From positions 25,893,968-25,957,967 of the forward strand of contig NC_084704.1 of NCBI RefSeq assembly GCF_033807575.1: a stretch of 64,000 nt of DNA, in the 5' to 3' direction. Under the pieces are notes generated by a model. The model was not told the origin of the DNA. It saw nothing but the letters and a program-made list of their open reading frames with translations, and searched no databases. The stretch is from Cydia pomonella. Taxonomy: Eukaryota > Arthropoda > Insecta > Lepidoptera > Tortricidae. Positions within the stretch are counted from its first letter, which is position 1, and each line of letters starts with the position of its first letter. Both the position numbers and the translations under genes were made by a program. Positions 35,001 to 44,000 of the stretch are shown here, piece after piece.

Positions 35001-38000
35001 GACGAAGTCAGCGAGCGCTGCTGGAACGTGTCCGAAGAAATCCAGCAGTTCATGGTCCAGCACCGCTGGAACCTGGACAAGGCCGGCTTCCTCGAGCTGT
35101 GGGACTACTTCCAGAAGAAAGCACAAGAGAAGGCGTACACGGTATCTGATTAACTTATATTTTTCTGGAATGTTCTATCGCTGAATGTTTTGGAGACCCA
35201 GAAGTTCATGATCTAGCACCGCTGGAGCCTATGCAAGGCTGGCTTCCCTCAAGGTGGGACTACTTTCAGAAGAAAGCACAAGAGAAGGCGTACAAGATTT
35301 ATTATACTTAGACTAATTTATATTTATTATAGAATATTCTATCGCTAAAAGTGTAGGGGATCTAGCAGTTCATGATCCAGCATCTCTGGAACCTGGATAA
35401 GGCCGGCTATCTTCAGCTGTGAGGCCACTTCCAGAAGAAAGCACAAGAGAAAGAGTATACAGTTACTGATTCGATTTATATATTCTGGAATATACTATCG
35501 CTAAATGTGTAAGTAAGCCAGCAGTTTATGATTCAGCACCGCTGATCCGCTGGATGAAGCCGGCTTCCCCCACCCGCGGGACCTCAGTTATTCGGGAATG
35601 TTATACCTAGTTGGTTACTAAGTTCTGTTACTCGATTTGCAAACTCTTTATTTCCGTTAAAACAAATGCTACCGAAAAAATATAAAACTGACATAATGTG
35701 GTGGATTTGTGAGCTATAAATTATATCCACACATAACGCTTATTTCGTCATATCTATAATGAATTGGGGCCTAAAAGAGAATCGTATCACAGTAATTGCG
35801 TTGCACAAATGTGGGCACCTGCCAACCATGATTTTAAAGTTGCTTGAAACCTAAAAATCAACAAACATTTTTTATTGCACCAAATTTGTTTATTGCACAA
35901 TTAATAGATACAATAGTACTCAGAGCTTCGATGATCGCAAGAGGTGTGGAAGACCACGCACTGTTCGGACCCCAGCTCTAATAAAGGCAGTGAAGGCGAG
36001 AATTGCAAGAAACCCCGGCCGGAAGCAAAAGTTGTTGGCAATACAGATGTCTGTGAAGAGAAGCACCCTAAAAAAAGTTATCAATGAAGACCTTGGACTA
36101 CAAGCTTACCGCAGACAAAAAGGTCATTTGCTTAATGGACGATTAAAGACTATGAGGCTAGAGAGAAGTCGCGTCCTATTGAAGCGGTTCGCACAAAATG
36201 GCCACCGAAAAATACTATTTACAGATGAAAAAAATTTTACCATTGAAGAATGTTGTAACCGCCAGAATGACAGAGTGTATGTAAAAAACAGTTAAGAGGC
36301 GATTGCGGCTGTTCCGAGAGTGCAACGAGGCCATCATTCCTCTTATGTGATGATTTGGCTGGGTGTGGCATACTCAGGGCTAACACAGGTTCATTTCTGT
36401 GAAAAAGGTGTGAAAACTGGGGCCAATGTTTACCAGGAAACCATTCTCGAACCAATAGTGAAGCCCTTAAGTCACACCCTATTTCAAAACCAGCCATGGG
36501 TCTTTCAACAGGACTCAGCTCCTGCACATAAGGCAAAAACAACTCAAGCCTGGTTTCGAAGGAACTAAATCTTATACCTTTAAACGAGCAATTCTTGTAT
36601 ATATATATATGTATATATATTTCCGGGATCTCGGAAACGGCTCTAACGATTATGCTGAAATTTGGTATATGGGGGTTTTTGGGGGTAAATAATCGATCTA
36701 GATTAGTCTTATGTTTGGGAAAACGCGTGTTTCCGAGTTTTCATGCGTTTTTCTTTCGACGCAGAATATGGTCGCTAATTTCGTGTTACCGGCCACTGTC
36801 CGTCTGGTCCAGCGGGTTAAGACGCGGACTGCTAAACGAGTGTTACGGGTTCGAATCTCGCCCGGTGATTAACTTTTTTTTTATATGTTCAAGTTTATAT
36901 ATAAGTAATTTTTTAATTTTTATTGTTTTAGACAAGTTTAATTTAGTAGAAAAATGTAGTTAAGATTATTGTACGACACACCACCATATTACAATAAATA
37001 GTTATAACCGAGCAAAGCTCGGTCGCCCAGGTACTTGACTTTATTGCTCACGAAGACTGGCTGTCCTCCAGCCCGGACCTTAACCCCCTGGATTATGCCA
37101 TATGGCAGGTTATTGAGGAGAAAGCCTGTGCTAAACCCCACACAAATCTTGACTCCCTCAAGCGGGCCATAGTTAAGACAGTGACGGAATTAGACATGAC
37201 AATCAATCGTGCGTGCCGCTATCGATGACTGGCCTCGTCGTTTGAGGGCCTGTTTCAAGGCCAGAGGATGCCATTTTGAATGATATTGTCATATATAATT
37301 CCTGATTTTGTGTACTTCATTTTAATATATAGTTTATTCAACTTTCGTTCGTATATTTTATGTAGATAAAGATTATTAATTGCAGTAACAGAATTTAGTA
37401 ACCAACTAAGTATGTATAGATATGGCTGAAAGTATTGTTTCTTTGTTATGTGCCTGGTCGCATAGCTAATGCCTTCTATCTACTAAATAAATAAATAAAC
37501 TAACTTTGAGGTCTTTGGTTTAAAAAAAATAGTCATTAGGTACTTTCCCATTTTGTTTCAGGCATTTGGCAAGAAGCTGCCTCTGATCCTATGGACCAGC
37601 ACGCTGACGGACTACAGCTATGTTGAAAAATATCTTAACAAGGATGATTACATCATTCAAGTGAGTCACGTGTATTCAAATTAGGCTAAGAATAAGAAGG
37701 ACATCTAAACAGACCGCTATAACAATGTTCGATTGTTCGCATGAGAATTAAATACGGTGATTTAAATTACCGAATCATAACTGAATCATTATTAGGCCAT
37801 TGAACGTGGGCTGACGTAATTTCGTAATTCTACTGTTACATCTAAGGCCTTACGACAGTGCGTTAGCGCGAGAGTGTAATTATATGTGCTGCATAGCCTG
37901 CATAGCTAGACACGCCAATTAGCTGTCATGTCACTAATCGCAATACACATCATTTTCGTTCTTTCTCACACGGTATAAAGTTCCTTTTATATTTTAGGTG

Positions 38001-41000
38001 TGGACAACGGGGGTAGACCCACAAATCCAAGGGTTACTTTCAAAGGGGTACCGCCTCATAATGTCCAACTACGATGCGTTGTACTTAGACTGCGGCTTTG
38101 GTGCCTGGGTTGGCGCAGGTTGGTATTAAAACTTGATAATAGAAACATTTTTAACTGACCAATGCTAGACATTTTATGTCGTTGCAATGAGGTTCACTAA
38201 TGTCATATACCTATACATATTGTAAGATTTTAACAGTATCGATGATGAGAATTGCAGAAAACTTCGTATAAGTATGCACGAGGTTCTTAATTAGGCAATT
38301 AGGATTCTAAATTGTGCAGTAAATAAAGAGATGCCTAGTTGATATTACGTTTTTATTATACAATTTATACCGCATAAAGTGTTAGATAAGAGTACTCATG
38401 TTAGAATGAAGACGACAATGATAACACGGTCGGGGTACTTGCACCAGCCTACCCCACCGTACCTCTTTATTTGTACAATAAAGAGTTTACTACTACTACT
38501 CTTGTGGAGCCATCTACTAACTCTTTATATTTTCAGGGAATAACTGGTGCTCTCCCTACATTGGGTGGCAGAAAGTTTACGATAACAGCATAGCAGTCAT
38601 GGCCTCCGAGAACAAGGATCTAGTTCTAGGTAAGGGTACAGTTAAATAGATACTGGTCTTGAATGTCTCAAAAATTCTATTCCATCATTCATTAACATTT
38701 TCGCTGACAGTGCTACAGTTGCCTTGTTAAGCGTTCGTTTGATACCTATCACTGATTTGCTGGTCGGTACATGAAGAAAAATCAATACCCTAAACGTTAA
38801 CTGAGATAAGTACTTAATTAAAAGGATTAAAATTGTCAGTTAACTGCTACGATGTAGGCTTACTGTAGGTACATCTACCATTTCAGGCCTACCTAATAAA
38901 GAAGTGTAATTTTCTGCGAATTGAGCGCTATTAACAATAATTACAATGAAACGGTTTGTCAGTCTCATTCTTGTCTATTTCTGACACTGGGCATGATTGC
39001 ACAGGAGGTGAAGCGGCCCTGTGGTCGGAGCAGTCGGACACGGCCACGCTGGACCAGCGCCTGTGGCCGCGCGCCGCCGCGCTCGCCGAGCGGCTCTGGA
39101 CGGAGCCCCCCACCACGTGGCTGGACGCCGAGCACCGTATGCTGCATACGAGGTGAAGTATCAAAATGTATTGAACGTGAACATTTGCTTGTTATTTGCA
39201 CGGACTCAACGTTCTACTTAAGAATCTCGTTATGTTGTAATAGAAGCCTTCGCTTTGCTCTAAATTGAATCTATAACTTTATTCCTCAAAAAGTCTTGTG
39301 AAATAACTTTAAGTTAATTATACGGGTAGACTCTGTTACTACTAAAATTGATGACTTAAACGAATTAATCACTTAAAAATTACTACTAAGTAAGTAATCG
39401 GATTTAACTACCTTGGTTAATTTTTTTTCGACACACTTGCTCAAAACGACGTTTTTATTCCACCTATTTTTGGCTCATAATCCTAGATATTAAACAGGCG
39501 TGCTTTTTCAGTATATTAAAACAGTCGTGCTTTTTCATTATATTATCCGACTGAGTTAAGAAGGTAACTGATTGCTAATAATATGCATGGAAACGGAACC
39601 TTCTTAATTTGGTCGAGTAATACATTAAAAAAAAAATAAACTATTAGGTTTCAAATGTTAGTTCAAAGAGGTTTTGTCACACCAAACATAATTTATGGAT
39701 TAAATTATCTCGTAAATCACATTAATGAATATATAAATAATAATAGGGTTGATTCCACCTACAAATCTTAGGGCAGAATAGTATTCTTATAAATTCTTTT
39801 GGATTATAAGAACATGTTAAACTACTTTTAGGGGACCTGTAATGACCATATTTTTGTAAATATTGAATTTAAAATATCTTTTGGCACACGTCACGTGACC
39901 AAACTCGAAACGTCTTTGAAGATTCTGATGACGTCACAACTCTCGGATTGACACTGTTGACAGTTAGGCGATAAACAACAAATGACAAATGTCAGTTGAC
40001 AGTTCGTATCTTCTACGTGTGTATGTAGTTATGTGTCAAACCGTAAACTGTGACGTCACACAATTTTCAAAGAGCGTTTTGGGCGCGAAAGCATCTGTCA
40101 AAATATATTTTGTTAATTTAACATATTTAAAGCCGTTTTTAATATAAAAGTTGAATTTTAGGGCAACTTTTAGTTAATACGACGTAATACAAACGTTTCA
40201 AAAAATTGGAAACAACCCTATTCATAATAAATATAATAAAAAATAATTGGCTGTTTGTTGATTTCATTCGCGCCTTTGCCTTGCGCGCGCATTGAAATCG
40301 TGTGTAAAAAAAATATCGCTCCAGCCATTTTCCGTAATGCGTATTTCTCATAAAATTGGAATAGTTTTGCATGATTTTAGTTTAAATTGTTTATATATTG
40401 ACGAAAATGTCATTTTCAAGCATTGGAAATAAAGAACACATAAAATTGACACTGCCAGTAATACTAATAGAGGCAAGAGCCGAGAACGATAGCCTAGCTT
40501 ATATCATCAAAATCGGGTGAAAAATAATTGGCGGCATATGAAACTTTTGTTCAGTCGCCATCAGATATATGGTAGCGGCCAAGGTACTCAAATATTTCGG
40601 AGCAGCATTAAATTTCAATATATTAGTTACGATAGATAAGGTCTATAATATCGGACCATATAATTCGCCGTAAATTTGGGAGCAGCGACTTTTCAATTAA
40701 TTCGTGACATACAATGAGACAAAGATATCGTAACAAACAGATCGTCAATGGTATCTAAGCAGTCAAGGTGATCATAAATATCGGAACATTTATGAAAAAA
40801 TATACTGTAAATCCGTATGACATAGTACAGTCGCCATCAGATATATCGGAGCGGCCAAGGTGGTCACAAATATCTGAACAAAACCTCTATTGTCAAGGCG
40901 ATAAAGTACATGTTCAGATATTTGTCCGCTCCGATATATTTGATGGCGACTATGTACCTACACATTTGAATTCGTTACTACCTATATTGACTAAGTTGTC

Positions 41001-44000
41001 AATGTCAAGGATGATTTTGACGACTATTATGGATGAGCAAGTAAGTTTCTTAGACACATGAGATAATTTCAAGCAGCATTCTCGAAAACTGTATATTGAT
41101 AGGTAAGCTAACGACACCAGTGCTCGATATTCACGCAATGATCGACACTTTCAACCTTATTTCATAAGTAATAGACGTGAACTACTGGTGTCGTTTATTG
41201 GGTATTAAGTTGTCGATCATTGGTATCACTACCTTATTCATATGAATATAAAAACTTAATATAAATAAAAAAACTGATTTAGTAGAAAATATTTTTATTT
41301 TAAGAATCAAACACGAACAATATTTACTTATACCATTAAAATAACCTTTTAATACGTGCTTCGCTAGCCGTAAACAAAATAAAACTCTGCTTTTCTTCAG
41401 CCTGTGAAAACGTTAGTACTTCGTGTAACTTCCCGGTGGCTCGGCGTTTAACACAGCTTGCAATCGTTTTCGCATTGAGCCGACCAGATTTTCACACACG
41501 TTTCGCCCTCTAAAAGACTCCCAAACGTTAAGAGCGTGGCGTCTTAAAGCATCTTTGGTGCGACACTGGTTTCCGTCCCACTCTTGCACCATTTTACCCC
41601 ATAGATTTTCTATGGGGTTGAGATCGGGGCTCTTTGCAGGCATTTTTATGCGAGTCAGCACATCTCTGTGGTCATGAATCCATCCCTGAACCAAGCGAGC
41701 ATTATGCACCGAGCTGTTGTCTTGCATGAATGTTATATGCTCATTGGGGTAAAATATTTGGGCAGTAGGCAAAAACGACTCCTCAAGTATTTCTTTATAA
41801 TCCACCGCATTCATACGACCTGTAATTTCTACCAGCTCCCCTGGGCCATCTTTACACATCCAGCCCCAAAATCCAATTGTAATACGCCCACTCTGGCGGT
41901 TAGGCACTACATTTTGCTCCAGATAACGCGTATTGTCTGGTCTCCATAAACTCATTCTGCCATTATCTGCTGAACAGAACACCTTTTCGTCCATAAAAAT
42001 GACTTTATTAAAATTATGATTCAAATACCTAGCTGCAAATTGCAACCTGTCCTCTTTGTGTCTATCAGTTAGTGCCGGTTTCCTTGCTGGCACTCTATTT
42101 TGTAAACCACCCTCTTTTAGACGCCGTCGTATGGTACTGCTCGATACTTGGTATTGGTTTGCAAACTGGGTGGTATTTATGAATCTTTCTTCACGAGCTT
42201 GATTTATAATATCCATGTCTAGACGCCGTGTCGTAGAACGTGGACGTCCAAAAGATACATGATTCGACAAAGCTCCTTCTTGCTGCCATCTCTCCAGCCA
42301 TCGATACACGGTGTTTCTCTGAAATAAAATTTTAATTTATTAAATCATTATCGTAATAACCTTTGCATTTAAATTCTGTAAGTATGTATAGTAAACAATA
42401 CTTACTGCAACTCCAACTTCATTAGCTACGTCTGTTATAGGCAGACCATCATTCCGCAATTGTATAATTTTCTTTTTTATTTCAATATCTACGCGATAGG
42501 GTATCATGGTCGTGGGCAAAATTGTTAAAGATTAAAATAACAATTTTCGCAGTCTACTTTCGATAAAATATTACGAGGATAACAATTACAGGAAGTTGTC
42601 AACGTCAAGAATATAGAAAACCAAGAAAACATGAAGAAATCAAATATCGAACGCAGTTTGAAGTAGGACTACGCGAGTTAAAAGAGTTCGCACGTGAAAG
42701 ATAATTACCAAGTAGGTTCTAGTACTTGATCAACCATTCAAACGTGATAGATATTAGATACCTATACTAATCATTTTAAGTGCAGTCGCCATCAGATATA
42801 TCGGAGCGGCCAAGGTGGTCACAAATATCTGAACAACGCTATTCTCAAGGCGATAAAGTGCATGTTCAGATATTTTGAGTGCCTTCGCCGCTCCGATATA
42901 TTTGATGGCGACTGTACAGTCGCCATCAGATACATCGGAGCGGCCAGGGTACTCAAAAATATGCGAACAAGCACTTTATCGCCTTGACAATAGAGGCGTA
43001 GGGATGTGACGACCCCATCGCCCACTGGTTTTCACCAGCGCAATCAGTCAACGCAGGGCAGCTTGTGGCGAGCTGTTGGAGAGTAGCGACTCCACGTACC
43101 TGAGTGCCCCTGGGGTGCCCTGTCGGATGGTGGGACAGGTCCCCTGCCTCTGGCTTGCCTTAGCCGGCTGTCCAGAGTGGGGTCGTTAGAGCTTTGTTCT
43201 CGAGGGTAGATGTGGAAACCTACGTGGCGAGTTGGCTATATGTTTAAAGTCCAGTGACACCTCTCTACCCCCAGCTCCCGCACCGGTGTTGCCCTTGAGC
43301 CATCTTTGATGTCGCTTTTTATGGGGGCCCATCTTGCGGAGGGCGAGTCACCGTCTGCCGGAAATAAAATTGGATACCGTTTTATTAGGCAGGCGTCCGG
43401 TTCTTCATCCAATAGCCCAGTAATCAGTCCATACTATTCACCCAATAGCCTAGTACATTTTAGACTCCATTAACTCTCAATAGTCCTTACACCATGGCGG
43501 GTGCTGTCGCTTAGTGTACCCCTCTCTTTTCATTAAATTGTCAAAAGGGCCTCTGCGCGTTGGCTTCGGCTCCGCATACGCCTCCCAAAGGTCCGGAACA
43601 CCATTGTTCCGTGGTCGGGAAAGACATACACGATAATAATAATGTAAAACGTAGCCTAAGAACGAAAATGAATAAAGGAAATAATAATGTTATTTTTATC
43701 CAAAAAAAAGCAAAACTACTTATAAGGTAGAATTCATAAATCCGCGGACTGATTTGACAGCTCTTTTCATACATTTGACAATCGCTTTGTATGCCAGGAG
43801 CTGTCAAATCAGTCCGTGGAATTATGGATTTTAACTTAGACGGGGAGCTGGCCACGTCAGATATGACACAATAATGAGAGCAACGAAACCCCTCTAGTTA
43901 GTTTGCAATACTATGCTTATTTCTAGATCCGGACATCTGGCAGCTGTAAAGTGGTGGAGGTAAAAGAAAGCAAATAACTTGAAGAAAATAAATTCTAGAG

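Larger units (their letters stand above)
35907..37283 (+). pseudogene. maT/mariner-like transposase, disabled
   Basis: Reads from SFDDRKRCGRPRTVRTPALI through ILFTDEKNFTIEE (first catalytic Asp) and WVFQQDSAPAHKAKT (second Asp) to SPDLNPLDYAIWQV (third acidic position Asp, as in DD37D/maT types). Lesions: an in-frame TAA at 36293-36295 after VKNS; a ~460-bp insertion between WFRRN and DFIAHEDW; and a frameshift near 37215, before the expected C-terminal tail (ACFKARGCHFE in another frame). It is not functional. Confidence 0.85.
35610..37406 (+). mobile_element. maT/mariner-like element, dead, with a nested insertion
   Basis: Inverted ends gttggttactaagttctgtt and aacagaatttagtaaccaac lie between TA dinucleotides (35608-35609, 37407-37408), the Tc1/mariner target. 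Total length is 1.8 kb, of which about 460 bp is a later insertion, leaving about 1.33 kb, normal for mariner. It sits in the last decayed exon 10 copy in Hex1 intron 10. Confidence 0.85.

Noticed and set aside
36800..36868. Functional tRNA-Ser gene (gct at the anticodon position)
   Set aside because: Pol III boxes are present, but acceptor and anticodon stems do not pair; it lies inside a dispersed repeat.
36595..36963. 122-codon plus-strand frame
   Set aside because: Lies entirely in the repeat inserted into the mariner-like element and starts in a (ta)n microsatellite.
38921..39268. Overlapping frames on both strands around 39000-39250
   Set aside because: They are other-frame readings of GC-rich Hex1 exon 14.
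41668..41949. 93-codon plus-strand frame in Hex1 intron 14
   Set aside because: Antisense shadow of the DD36E transposase.
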